DNA of 64,000 bases from Alligator mississippiensis. Taxonomy: Eukaryota > Chordata > Crocodylia > Alligatoridae. The DNA lies in the NCBI RefSeq assembly GCF_030867095.1, contig NC_081829.1, forward strand, positions 46,993,036-47,057,035, given 5' to 3'. Below the pieces are notes generated by a model, which was not told where the DNA came from, searched no databases, and was given only the letters and a program-made list of their open reading frames with translations. The position numbers were made by a program, and so were the translations under genes. This document shows, in pieces, positions 11,416-22,011 of this stretch; position 1 is the first letter of the stretch; each line of letters starts with the position of its first letter.

Positions 11416-12789
11416 GATAGGGGCATACAGTTGCTAATCTAAACCCTCCAAGAAGCAATTCTTTTTCTCTACTTTTGCTATTACAGTTGGCCTCTTATAC
11501 AAACTGGACAATGTTTTACAGAAGGTGCCACATGGATACCAGATGGAAGGGTTGTTTTCCTTTTTAAATTAATTTCCTGAACAGTGCCACAAGAGACTTC
11601 AGTATGACTAAGTCAGTGCTGTTTTATGACTGTGGCACTAAAAGCACTGAAGGTATGATGCAACTTCAGATAAAGAAACTAATGTCATTCTAACTCTCAG
11701 CTACTGTCTGAAGCAGTCCCTGGGCCATTTCTTCTTTGCTTGTGACTTTCCTAACACCCCTATCTGAATATATTTCCCTCAGTAGCTTGAGGGGTTTGGA
11801 TAGGCACCTGAAGGGTGAAAACTGAAGGCTGTCCAAAGTACTAGATGGTTGTGCCCCCTGCACAGGGGGTGAGTTTGCTCATAGACCTCTTTAGTCACCT
11901 GCATTCAAAACATACCTCTTGCATAGATAGGGAATCTTTATGGATGGATCCAGGTACTCTGGTCTGTAGGAAGTACTAATGCCCTACAAGGGTTCCCTAG
12001 TCCTGCTCCCACCTCCTATGAAATCACAATTGGTAATTCTGCTGCATTTGGGATCTGATTTATCTATAAATGAATAATGACATGAAAGCTACACATACAT
12101 TTGCCATGACCCAGTTGCTCAGGAGGAGCACAGGAGAAAGAAGTGCCCTTTTTTTTTTTTTTGAAACTGGTACAGAGGAATTTGAATTTCTGAAATAAAA
12201 TGAGATAAAGGACATTCCTCTGGTTTGCAAATTTGAAGTAGCATACTATTTACTTCGTTATCTCCACCCATTTCACTGTCTTCAACAGTTCTAGGACTAT
12301 AAATAAAAGATACAACTGCCAATAAAAGCCAGGAGTTTGAATATTATATAAAAGAGGCAATATATGAATTAGCTTCTCTTGTGGTTAAACAGAAGTGTCT
12401 TGTCCCAAAGCCTACCTTGGCTGAAATGTCACGGCTGTTTTCTGGCATCTAAAAGCCATATTCTGTGTGTAGTCATTAGCTGCCATTTCTGTTTTCTCCT
12501 GGCATTCTGAGATTCCTGGCAATGTATTCTCCATCTGCTGCAGACACCAAAAGAAATGTTACCACTGGCCAGGCTGATGCAAACATTATGCTTAATGGGG
12601 AAAAAAACCTGTAAGAAATTGGAAGCTGATTTGTGGGGGGTTGGAAAATGGTGTGTAGTGATTTTTGTTTTCCCCGATTAAAAAACAAAAGTTGTTTTTC
12701 TGATGGAATGTTGGAAAACTGCCCTAAAAATGGTAATAAATCAGGAAACAAATGGAAAATACGAGGTATAAAGGGTTTCAAAGTGTTAC
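11416..12789. other. Sequence without recognised genes
   Basis: Mixed-composition DNA with a T/A run at 12150-12164. The 156-codon minus-strand frame at 12476-12946 runs into the neighbouring LTR and has no recognisable domain, so I treat it as chance. Confidence 0.5.
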
Positions 12790-13240
12790 TGTTGAGCCCC
12801 AGCTCAAGTCTGGGATCATGCCCGGTATGCAAAGGCCAATAAAGATACCAGGGGTGAAAGTATAAAGAAGGTTTATTGCTAGCAATAAAAGGTGCGAGCG
12901 GAATAATTTCACTTAACAAGCACACCAGATCACTACCACTAAGCATCTTTTATACAGGAGTTTTCAAGTTCTCACCAGCATATTTGTTTGCTGATTGGTT
13001 GTAAGGAGTGACGCAAGAAGTTCTTTACTGAGCATGTCTCTATACCTGTGTTTTAGCTATGTATCTCATTTACGTACATGTATGTTTCATTAGCATACTT
13101 TTTCCCCACCTAGGGGTGTGATTTTTAGTATTTTAATGAGCTCTTTGACCCAGTACTTTGATTCTGCTTTCGTTTTCAAGCCCCCTTTATCTAAGACTAT
13201 CTGCCCCTTATCATTGCAGATGGGCCTCCGTCACATAACA
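12790..13240 (-). mobile_element. Retroviral-type LTR, likely 3' LTR of a provirus remnant
   Basis: On the minus strand the 451-bp unit starts TGTTATGTGACGG and ends GGGGCTCAACA, with TGTT...AACA inverted termini. It has a TATA box (TATAAAAG at 12947-12954) and a poly(A) signal (AATAAA at 12872-12877) in the right order. The bases just upstream on the minus strand (13241-13252) read AGCAGAGGAGAA, a good polypurine tract. That places it as the 3' LTR of an ERV-like element whose interior is largely lost. No TSD matches across the two ends, which agrees with this. The only open frame overlapping it is not a retroviral protein. Confidence 0.7.
12872..12889. promoter_or_regulatory. Palindromic poly(A) signal, both strands
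   Basis: TTTATTGCT joined to AGCAATAAA is a perfect 18-bp palindrome, so an AATAAA hexamer is offered to transcripts from either strand. The minus-strand hexamer is the expected LTR signal. The plus-strand one may be coincidental. Confidence 0.75.
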
Positions 13241-13401
13241 TTCTCCTCTGCTTTGTCTTGGGTAGTGTTTTCTAGGTCACTCCTTATATTACCACTCTCC
13301 ATTTTAAACCTCTTTCTGAAACTTGCTCACGCACAAAGAGCCACCGATAAGCAAAAGTGTTGTCCATTTTCTGCTTTTTGTTCATTATTTAGATGACAGA
13401 T
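13241..13401 (-). other. ERV internal remnant with polypurine tract
   Basis: This 161-bp stretch lies upstream (minus sense) of the LTR at 12790-13240. It begins with the polypurine tract and is cut at 13401 by the inserted LTR at 13402-14217. Sequence beyond 14222 may continue the same interior, but no gag, pol or env motif is readable. Confidence 0.45.
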
Positions 13402-14217
13402 TGTCACAACCCAGTTAATCAGTGCCCATACCACTAGCAAGAGATACCATTCAAGTAGTCAACTAAGGGTTAAAAGAAATCCTTGCCAGAAACTCCTGAA
13501 ACAAAATCCTGGCAGAGAGCTGTATATAATTTATGCCCACGTCACAAACAAGAAACGAAACTTAAGACTGGTCAGGGTGAAAGGGGATAGCTCTGCCATA
13601 AATCCCTGCAACTGGTCAAAAAACAAGCGTAAGCCCCTCATCATAACCTCATACATAACAGGCAGGAAACCTGACCCACTACCTTGTAACCCAATAAAAC
13701 AAAGAACTGCTGCTTGCCAGAAAATTAAAGATTCCACGTAACAGTTCATCATTGGGTATCTCCGTCAGACACCTCTGTCTATAAATAGTTTAGCAACCTC
13801 CACCCAGGCAGAGAACCCCGGAGAAATCTCTGAGGAGAGACCTGAGTCCATCACCAGAGTAGCTTGATGGCCTGATCAGCTGTCAATCACTCCCCGTCAA
13901 CGTTAATTTTGATGTAATAAAGCCCTGCAGGCTCGATAGTCCGTTCTCGGCGCACTTCGTTCGTCATTGCTTGATATCGTAACCCGACCTTGTTCGCTCA
14001 ACTGTAATCGATGCAACTGTAATGAAATAAAGGCTCAGCCTGCGTTGCACGTCACTATCTGGGCGACGTAAGTAAACAATCTCCTGTAACCAACACGTGT
14101 CTGTGCCTGGTTAATTTCACCCCATCCATCACTACCCACCTGTCAGGTGAAAGTTTTACTGCTCCGGTGGGGGTGGGTCAGAAAGCAGCTGCCGGCCGGC
14201 TGCTCCGATTCCCGACA
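13402..14217 (+). mobile_element. Solo LTR, 816 bp, with 5-bp TSD
   Basis: The unit opens with TGTC and closes with GACA. The pentamer CAGAT flanks it exactly at 13397-13401 and 14218-14222. A TATA box (TATAAATA, 13780-13787) is followed by poly(A) hexamers at 13916-13921 and 14026-14031, the U3-R-U5 order expected on the plus strand. It keeps many CpG dinucleotides for this window, suggesting a comparatively recent insertion. No second LTR or internal genes are seen, so recombination has left a solo LTR. It sits in the sequence next to an older LTR of opposite orientation. I cannot name the family. Confidence 0.88.
13780..13787 (+). promoter_or_regulatory. LTR TATA box
   Basis: TATAAATA lies 378 bp into the solo LTR and 129 bp before its first AATAAA. 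It is the likely core promoter of the former retroelement. Confidence 0.6.
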
Positions 14218-14222
14218 CAGAT

Positions 14223-14590
14223 ATCAGCACTTGTCCCAAGGGGTCCTACACATACCATTTAATATGCTTATTTATGTATAAATATTTGCATTTGCTTCAA
14301 GAGCACTCATTCAAATGACAACACAGATTTATACTGGGGGCCTCAGCCTGGAACTCTGACCCACAAAAGTCACCTAAATTTACATTAATTGGATTTGCAG
14401 GCTTTGTCGTCTTATATTACTGTTTTTCCCCTTTGCATTTAAACAATAATTTTGTAGTTTACTAGTAACATAATGCTTTGGGATAAGAGAAGGTCAGTTG
14501 GGAGGAATCTGTCACATCACTAGAGGAAAAAAAAGGCAGTTTAGTTCAATGATTTGAACCCAGAACAGGTAATTATGGAGCCTTGAGCTT
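14223..14590. other. Sequence without recognised genes
   Basis: AT-rich DNA following the solo LTR. It could include a decayed ERV interior in minus orientation, but no protein motif supports that. Confidence 0.4.
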
Positions 14591-14790
14591 TAAGGCTGCC
14601 TATACACATGCCTGAGGATGGGGAAGAGGAGTGTTTTATCACACTTTATCTAAAGCGCATTCAATGAGGTTTAGATAAAACTCCCCTGTGGCCATTTTGA
14701 AATGCGCAGGGTCTTAATACATGTGACCATGAGGCAACGCTGGAGTGTTCTAATTAGAACGTGAATGAGTATGTCTAGATGCACCCTAAG
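14591..14790. mobile_element. Small inverted-repeat (MITE-like) element
   Basis: The left end TAAGGCTGCCTATACACATG resembles the inverted right end CTTAGGGTGCATCTAGACAT. An internal ATCTAAA/TTTAGAT pair near 14648-14678 adds further symmetry. It is about 200 bp with no coding capacity. Confidence 0.5.
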
Positions 14791-15595
14791 CCCAGTTACG
14801 CGACTGAGATGAGTCACTTACCTAACCTTTACATTATTTGTAAAATAAGATAATAATCCTTCCCTATTCCTTCAAGCCATTGTAAAGTTTAGTTAAGATG
14901 TCTTGTTCTGGAAATGCAAAGACTAAAATATTGGGGTTTTTTTCTTCTGTACCCATTTTATTACCCAGTAATTTATTTTGATCATTTAGAACATTGAAAA
15001 TAAATGTACTTTTTAAAGCAACACTGTTGATTCCATTTTCAAAATGTTACATTTGGGCATTTATATACCTACCTTTTCATTTGGCGATGTGCCAGAAATC
15101 CACTGCTTCTGAGCAGACTTCATTAATAGAGTCTGCTCTGCACGTGAGATAACACGCACTGTGTGCAGTTATGTAAGTGGCAAAATGCGTCAGCACAGGA
15201 AAAAATCATGGTGGTGCGCTTTTGAACTAAAGCACCTCTGAGGTGCTAAGTTTCATTTTATAAGTATGTCACAGTATCAGTAAAGAATTTAATGATGAAT
15301 AATTTAATAGTCCATAGCCATGTCTATGTACATCAAAGATGAGCTACCCAGGAAGGGTATTAATCAAGAAAAGATGACTTTGAATTCCAGAAGTCTTACA
15401 GAATATAAGAATATAGCACCTAGGGCTGTGTGTAAGTGAAACAAGAGCCACGTGTGCATAACACTTGAAAGAAAGCTAAATGCTTTTGCACCCCTTTAAA
15501 TGGTGTCAGTGTTTACACACCTCAGCAGTGTATTGTGCATTCATTCCAGCCGCTGTAAGAAATTCAGTGGCTTAATGTGCCTTAAATGACCTGGG
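14791..15595. other. Sequence without recognised genes
   Basis: AT-rich DNA. A TAGGGCTGTG at 15421 resembles a hAT family B terminus but has no partner end nearby. Nothing else is supported. Confidence 0.5.
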
Positions 15596-16755
15596 GTGCA
15601 GTCCAGGATTCCAGATGGACTCGGGAGAAATGCCGCCAGGCCTAAGGTCAGGGAGGACCAGGTTAGAGAGCTGTTGGAGGGGCTGGACGTGTTCAAATCA
15701 GCAGGTCCAGATGCTCTCCACCCCAGGGTGTTGAGAGAATTGGCAGGGGTTATTGCAGGGCTCCTGGCATGGCTTTATGAGCACTCGTGGTGGAAGAACG
15801 CAAACATGGTCCCCTTCTTCAAAAAAGGGAAGAGGAAGGACCCAGGCAACTATAAGCCCATTAATCTTACTTCAATCTGGGGGAAACTCTTTGAGAAGAT
15901 CATCAAGGAACACATCTGTGATGGGCCAGCAGCAGAGATGATGCTCAAGGGCAACCAGCATGGTTTCATTAGGGGCCGGTCCTACCAGACCAACCTGATT
16001 GCCTTCTATGATCAGGTCACAAAAGCATTGGACGCAGATGTCGCGGTGGATGTAGTCTTTCTGGACTTCAGCAAGGCCTTTGACACCATCTCCCACCCCA
16101 TTCTCATCAAAAAACTAGGTGACTGTGGCATTGATGCCTACACAGTCACATGGATTGCAAATTGGCTAAAGGGTCATACTCAGAGGGTAGTGGTGGACGG
16201 CTCTTTTTCAACCTGGAGAGAAGTGGTCAGTGGGGTCCCCGAGGGCTCAGTCCTTGGGCCCGCACTGTGCAATTTCTTTATTAGTGACTTGGACAATAGG
16301 GTAAAAAGCAGCCTGTTTAAATTTGCTGATGATACCAAGATTTGGGTTGAGGTGGGCATGCTAGTAGGGAAGGACAGATAACAGCAGGACCTGGATAGGT
16401 TACAGGGGTGGGCTAACGAAAATAGGATGGGTTTCAATACTGACAAGTGCAGGGTGCTGCACTTGAGCAGTATGAACCAGCAGCACACTTATAAGCTGGG
16501 AAACTCCCTTCTTGAGAGCACAGTGGCAGAAAGAGATCTTGGGGTCATTATTGACTCCAAGATGAACATGGGCCGTCAATGCGAGGTCACGGTCAGTAAA
16601 GCTAACTGTACCTTGTTGTGCATCCACAGATGCATCTCAAGCAGGGCCAAGGAGGTAATCCTCCCCCTCTATGTGACACTGGTCAGGCCGCAGCTGGAGT
16701 ACTGTCGGACTTGATGATCTACAAGGTCCCTTCCGACCCTACTTCTATGAATCTG
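15596..16755 (+). mobile_element. CR1 LINE, copy 2, best-preserved RT, internal deletion
   Basis: A 261-codon open frame covers the RT core: REDQVRELLEGLDVFKSAGP, ANMVPFFKKGKRKDPGNY, KGNQHGFIRGRSYQTNL, VVFLDFSKAFDTISHPIL, GVPEGSVLGPAL (EGS where QGS is usual) and the intact catalytic box FADDTKIW. One stop at 16379-16381 interrupts it; reading resumes in the same frame (GFNTDKCRVLHL) to LEYC. There the sequence jumps directly into the 3' UTR (GACTTGATGATC), skipping about 450 bp that copy 1 keeps. The end is TTCTATGAATCTGTGAG, CR1 octamer-like. It is 5'-truncated and lacks endonuclease and ORF1. Its divergence from copies 1 and 3 suggests a separate subfamily. Confidence 0.9.
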
Positions 16756-16763
16756 TGAGTTTT

Positions 16764-16836
16764 GGTTGTAGCTGTGTTGGTCTAAGGACACAGGCAGGCA
16801 AGGTTCTTTGAGAAGATGTGATCTTTTATTAGATAT
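16764..16836 (-). mobile_element. Penelope-like element, terminal scrap
   Basis: GTAGCTGTGTTGGTCTAAGG and the following ATCTTTTATTAGA match the terminal segments of the PLE remnants at 53613 and 63055. It directly abuts the 3' end of CR1 copy 2 and then runs into AT-rich DNA. The ribozyme-like part is missing. Confidence 0.65.
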
Positions 16837-16838
16837 TT

Positions 16839-16955
16839 GTATTCGATATTTTTATATTGTTATATTTATTATATTTTATTTAGATATTATATTAATATAT
16901 AGCTATATATAAATATGTTATTAATATATAACTATATATGTACTTATACATGTAA
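16839..16955. repeat. AT-rich low-complexity tract
   Basis: Almost pure A/T with repeated ATATTA and TATATA phrases and no strict unit. It joins a PLE scrap to the tandem units that follow. Confidence 0.8.
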
Positions 16956-16962
16956 TTAGCCC

Positions 16963-17583
16963 GAGGTGCAGTGCTCCAGAATGCAGAAGCCCCTGCACCT
17001 ATCTCCTTGAAAGCTGTCAGGCTTTGTGGCCTCAGCAGGGGCCACCATTCCTGCAGTTTTTACCCCTGTGCCTTAACACACATACAGCGTCACCCATGTC
17101 ATGAGTTTTGCTTGTCAGCAGCTTGAGGTGCAATTTCCCAGAAACCCCTGCACCCATCTCCTTGAAACTTGGCAGGCTTCTTAGCTTAAGCAGGGGTTAG
17201 CATGCCTGCAGTTTCCACCCTGCTGTGGCTTAACAAACACACGTGACATGAGTTTTTCATGTCAGCAGTTTGAGGTGCAGTTTCCCAGAAACTCCTGCAC
17301 TTATCTTCTTGAAACATGCCAGGCTTCGTAGCCTGGGAAGGGACTAGCACCCCTGCAAGTTTCATTCAACTCAGGCAAGAAATGACAAAGTTATAGGCTG
17401 TTTTGTGTTTCCCCATTATAACCTATAGGCGAAATGTTGAAACAGCATCGAAACGACAAAACTGTTTTGATGAAATTAAATGGAAGTGTTTTTAAAACTA
17501 AATGAAATTTGAAACAAAATACTGTTTAGTCAAAATGTCAAAACGCAGGTCAAAATGGAACAGTGTTGTTTCGCACAGCCCTA
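16963..17583 (-). mobile_element. hAT-type element, family B, with three tandem units
   Basis: Only one terminus survives, GCACAGCCCTA at 17583, the family B end. The body holds three units beginning GAGGTGCA at 16963, 17125 and 17272 (periods about 162 and 147 bp), each with CCCAGAA and CACC/CACTTATCT-CTTGAAA phrases. One unit of the same sequence, inverted, occurs in the family B element at 53260-55851 (about 53480-53590), which links the two. No transposase is present. Confidence 0.65.
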
Positions 17584-19158
17584 GTGGCTAGCTATCTTGC
17601 TGAGGGCCTGGAGCCACTGCAATGTGACCCCATGGACTATTGGGCAACCCTCAGTCAGATGTGGCAGGATCTGGCCACGGTTGCCAAGGAACACCTGTCC
17701 TGTACACCAACCCGTGTTCCAAGTGTGAGGCTGTTCAGCATTGGTGGGGATGTTGTGGCACCCTACCATACCTCCTTGGGTCCTAGTTTCCTGGAGCAGC
17801 TGGTGTTCCTGAAGGTGAACCTCTCACTGCTGGGGTTCCTCAAGCTCCACCTACAGATGGAGTAAGTGCCACCATCCTCACTCCACACCTATTTACTTTT
17901 TTAATTTTCTTTGACAACCATTTAATGCCCCACTCTCAGATATGGAGGCAGAAGGTTTTCACCAGCCAGCAAGGGGGAAAAAAAGCTCCCTACTGAGCTC
18001 CCATGCCAGGATGAATTTGGAAGTATGGGCTACAGCTATGGGGAAGGAGAAGCCCCCAGGTCCTGGGCATCACCTAAAACTTGCTTTCATTTTCAAATGC
18101 ACATACATAATTTCAAACAGTGCAGCCAGTCAGCTGCATGTTGGCTGCCTTCTTTTTGCAGTTATCTCAGTGAGAAGCACAATGACAATATGCCTAGCAG
18201 GAGCCCAGGTGTGTGCAGTAGCCTGCTGTTTCAAATTATCAGCCTTTTTTCCAAAGACAAAGACAACTTGTTGTATAATCAGCACCTAGTACCAAAATAA
18301 CAACACATTGCTTTCAATTTCAAGTAAAGTACCATCACAGTGTGAAGAAGCAGATTATATAAAATCAGGAGCATGGCTTCCAAAACAGACAGTTTTAAGG
18401 CTACTTTACATTGGAATTCAATTGAAAAACTGCTGATGAATATTACTATAAGCAGAGCCTCCTTTTTATATGCATATTAAACAAAACCTGTGAAGCAGGA
18501 GGGAAGAGAAGAAAAACAAAAATCCCCAACTTTACAGCGTTCCCTGCAGCCACAATGGACCATGCAGGTAGGGTTTAGGCAAGTGCTTACAAGGCTTATA
18601 AGTAACTTTGTTCAGCCTTTACTTATATACTCTTCATTCAGCCTAATAAAATGTACGGCTTGGCCTACATTTTCCCCACAAAGGCCCCAGTCATACCAAC
18701 TAGTGCATCTTGGCATACCCCTTTACTTGCATCAAGCTCCATGGAAATCTGTGAGGATCTGCACCCCTGAAGATATCCACCCCATTAGTAATGATGGTAG
18801 CTATAACTCCCTACAGTGACATGATATTTATTTTATGTTTTTTATTTTATGTCCCTAGCATTAATCTTGTTACCAATAAGGTGCTGCATCAAAACTCAAA
18901 TCAAGTTGGAGGTAGAATAGTACCTATTCTTCCCACTTCTTCTGGCTAGAAACATGTGAAAGGAAGAGTGGATGGGAGTAGGCCTTTTAAACTCTGTTTT
19001 CTTTCCTAATTCAAGCCCTGTATCACAGAAACGCTAATGTGACTTTTTTTCCCTCCAGATACTGCACATTACAGTTGCATCAATATGTTATGGCACTCTA
19101 AAGATACAATCACAAAGTGCTACATAAAACTAAATCTGCTTCTTCAGTTAAAATCTTC
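17584..19158. other. Sequence without recognised genes
   Basis: Mixed-composition DNA. The open frames of 60 to 115 codons here overlap each other and show no family motifs. No splice-bounded exon stood out. Confidence 0.5.
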
Positions 19159-19345
19159 AGGCCAAACTCAATGGTAATATAAAAGATAGTGTACATCTCT
19201 TCAAAATGGGCAATGTACAGTGGGATGCACTGTCTTATCTATAAGCATGAGGAACAAAGGAAACTTACACAATGAGGAGACAGAAAGTAGGCACTGAAAA
19301 CAGAAAAAAAAAAAAACAAACCAGCAACTGACAATGGGTTGTGGA
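19159..19345 (+). repeat. A-tailed repeat, copy 1 of 2
   Basis: About 187 bp starting GGCCAAACTCAATGG and ending in an A-rich run. A direct copy lies at 32548-32722, about 90 percent alike by eye. The A tail and defined start suggest a retroposed transcript, but no promoter boxes or coding sequence are seen. Confidence 0.7.
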
Positions 19346-19364
19346 ACAAACATCTATCTTGTTA

Positions 19365-19440
19365 GCCACAAGCATAATGGTAGTTTGTGCACTGGACAGC
19401 AGACTCATATTTTACGGGTTTGAGTCGAGGTGAAAAAAAT
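19365..19440 (+). mobile_element. Possible tRNA-derived SINE head
   Basis: ATGGTAGTTTGTGCACTGG resembles a pol III A box and GGGTTTGAGTC, 45 bp on, a B box (GGTTCRANNCC). The spacing fits a tRNA-like promoter. No tRNA cloverleaf survives and the 3' limit is unknown. Confidence 0.4.
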
Positions 19441-19935
19441 GGAGGCAGTAGCTCCAGCTGAGTGGAGTGGACCAGGGTCAGGAAGTGGATGCGAGGGGAA
19501 ATGTCACTCCCAACAGCCAGGTTAAACCTCCCCTGGCTCTCAGTTACTACAGATTGATATGCTGAGACACAATGCAAAGCCCTTAATTCAGTAGTGCTTA
19601 CAAGACCAGGGAAAGGTTAACCTGGCTGTTGATGGAAATACCTCCCCTTGAAGCACTGTCCTGATCCCACTCAACTCAAGTCCTCTACCTCCACTCCAGC
19701 ACCTTTTCCGAGTGCCTGGCCACCCACCCCCTTAGTTACGCTCCTTGTATTAACTGGCAACTGCTTTTCTTGATATGCCTTCTCTTGCATCTATTAGCAT
19801 GTTTCTCCACCCATTTTTCACAATTCCTAGAAGAGTTAAAGGGGTGATGTATATCAGCTTCTATTTGCCCTCTGAAAAATCTTCTAACAACTAAGATTTT
19901 TTTTTTTTTTAATTACAACATTAAAAAAAACAAAA

Positions 19936-20895
19936 AACTGGGTCTGCACTATTCAACATCTTCACTGGCAACTTAAACGAGGGGGTAAAAAGCACCCTGT
20001 TCAAATTCACAGATGACACTAAGATGTGGGGAGAAGTGGGCATGCTAGAAGGGAAGAATAGGCTGCAATCAGACCTAGACAGATCACAGGGGTGGGCGGA
20101 TGAGAACAGGATGGGTTGCAACACTGACAAGTGCAAGGTGCTGCACCTGGGGAAAAAGAACCAGCAGCATACCTACAGGCTGGGGAACTCCCTTCTCATT
20201 AGTGCAGAGGCAGAAAAGGATCTTGGAGTCATTACTGATGCCAAAATGAGCATGGGCTGACAGCACGGGGATGCAGTCAGGAAGGCCAAGTACCTTGTCA
20301 TGCATCCACAGATGCATCTCAAACAGGTCCAAGGAGGTGATCCTCCCCCTCTGTTCGACATTGGTCAGGCCGCAGTTGGAGTCCTGTGTCCAGTTCTGGG
20401 TGCTGCACTTCAGGAGATATGTGGACAACATGGAGAAGGTCCAGAGGAGGGTCACCCACATGATCAGGGGTCAGCAGGGCAGGCCCTATGAGGAGAGGCT
20501 AAAGGACCTGAACCTGTTCAGCCTCCACAAGAGAAGGCTGAGGAGGGATCTAGTGGCTGTTTACAAACTAGTCAGGGGGGGACCAACAGGCATTGGGGGA
20601 GTCTCTGTTCCCCCAAGCACTACCAGGAGTGACAAGGAATAACGGTCACAAGCTGGCAGAGGGTAGATTCAGGCTAGCTATCAAGAGGCACTACTTCAGT
20701 GTTAGGGCAGCTAGGATCTGGAGCCAACTTTCAAGAGAAGTGGTGCCGGTTCCTAACCTGGAGGTCTTTAAGAGGAGGCTGGATGAACACCTTGCTGGGG
20801 TTGTTTAACCCCAGTACTCTTTCGTGCCATGGCAGTGGGCCGGACTTGATGATCTGCTCAGGTCCCTTCTGACCCTATCAACTATGAAACTATTA
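19936..20895 (+). mobile_element. CR1 LINE, copy 3, 5'-truncated
   Basis: The fragment starts at the C-terminal RT region (FTDDTKMWGEVGMLEGKN; the box reads TDD) and continues through NRMGCNTDKCKVLHLGKK, VILPLCSTLVRPQLESC, RRVTHMIRGQQGRPYEERL, NLFSLHKRRLRRDLVAVYKL and IWSQLSREVVPVPNLEVFKR to a stop at 20806-20808. It then enters the 3' UTR and ends near ACTATGAAACTATTAGG. A stop in the MSMG region and frameshifts near 20260 and 20570 break it. It is closest to copy 1. Its 5' edge follows an A/T-rich stretch (19905-19937). Confidence 0.9.
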
Positions 20896-22011
20896 GGTGA
20901 TTCAGTAGGCAACTAATTAAAATCTTTACACAAGCTATATAACTACATTACACTTGAAACTGATGTTCTGACAGAGGCAGGTCTTTTTATTAATAAATGG
21001 GGATTAACCACAGAAAGAAAATCAATAGCAGGCCATTTTATAATGCTACTAACTAAACATTAATGGAGAAGCAAATATAGGGCTCAGTTATATCTCCTAT
21101 GCTGCAAAGGGAAATCTGTTCACTTCATTATAACCCCTGGAAAAGCTGAATTTGTGCTTCCCCCAGCATAGCCCATAAACATAAATCCATAGGGAGAGCA
21201 CTGGGATTATGGCCACATCTGTAGACACCTAACAGGTATCTGGCCCTATGTACCTACTTCATGTTTTTGCCTCTGAATCCTTTATAGACAATCCAGTTTC
21301 ATAAATAAACAAGGAGAGGAGTAGTAGTTTCACAGTGCATGGCAGAGAGCTCAGAGAAAGCTTCAGTTCTGATGCTTTTAGAACAGGGCTATAGCATAGC
21401 TACAACAAACGAGTGCCATCTGGGTGTTTTCTGCATACAGGGGTAATTCCAACGAGTTGATTCCACTGAGTTTGTTGTATTAGACACAATTCAGAGAATT
21501 ACAGGATTATATAAGTAAAAACAGAATTGAAAAAAGATTATGTAAACATGACATGATTGGAACTATTAAGTACAGAGGAATATAATGAAAGCATACAACA
21601 TATTGAATGGCAGAGAGAAAACAACATGGGTATTTGTATTCACCCATCTCATAATTTAAAAATAAGGGAACATTCAGTGAAATTAAAAGATACCAAATGC
21701 AAAATACTAAAAAGATAATTTTGCATTGTGTGAAATAAAGTAATTCGTGAAACTCAGTGTCAGAAAATAAAGGTTAACACTAAGGGCCTTATTACACAAT
21801 AATTTGGGGCGACTCCCAGAGCTCTCACCCCCTGGACTGTCTGCACATTAACACCTAACACTATTTTTAAGCACAAGTAACATGGCTCAAAATTATGCCA
21901 CTCCAGGGCAGGATTAGCTCTGATCCCTGTTACCCAGTTTATATTACACTAAATTGTACCCATTTAGTGTACCTTAGTGTAAACACCCTATCTGCCCCCC
22001 TCTCTCTGGCT
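20896..22011. other. AT-rich sequence without recognised genes
   Basis: No coding motif. The stretch around 21780-22010 has terminal-repeat-like phrases (GGGCCTTATTACAC; GTGTAAACACCC) and may be part of another foldback element, but no partner end was fixed. Confidence 0.5.

Noticed and set aside
12476-12946. Minus-strand frame of 156 codons as an ERV protein
   Set aside because: Most of it lies outside the LTR and its residues match no retroviral domain I know.
15420-17583. A 2.2-kb family B element from TAGGGCTGTG to CAGCCCTA
   Set aside because: The flanking octamers ATAGCACC and GTGGCTAG match at only 3 of 8, and two unrelated insertions would be needed.
19365-19440. Functional tRNA gene
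   Set aside because: Only A- and B-box-like words remain; no cloverleaf with a paired acceptor stem can be formed.
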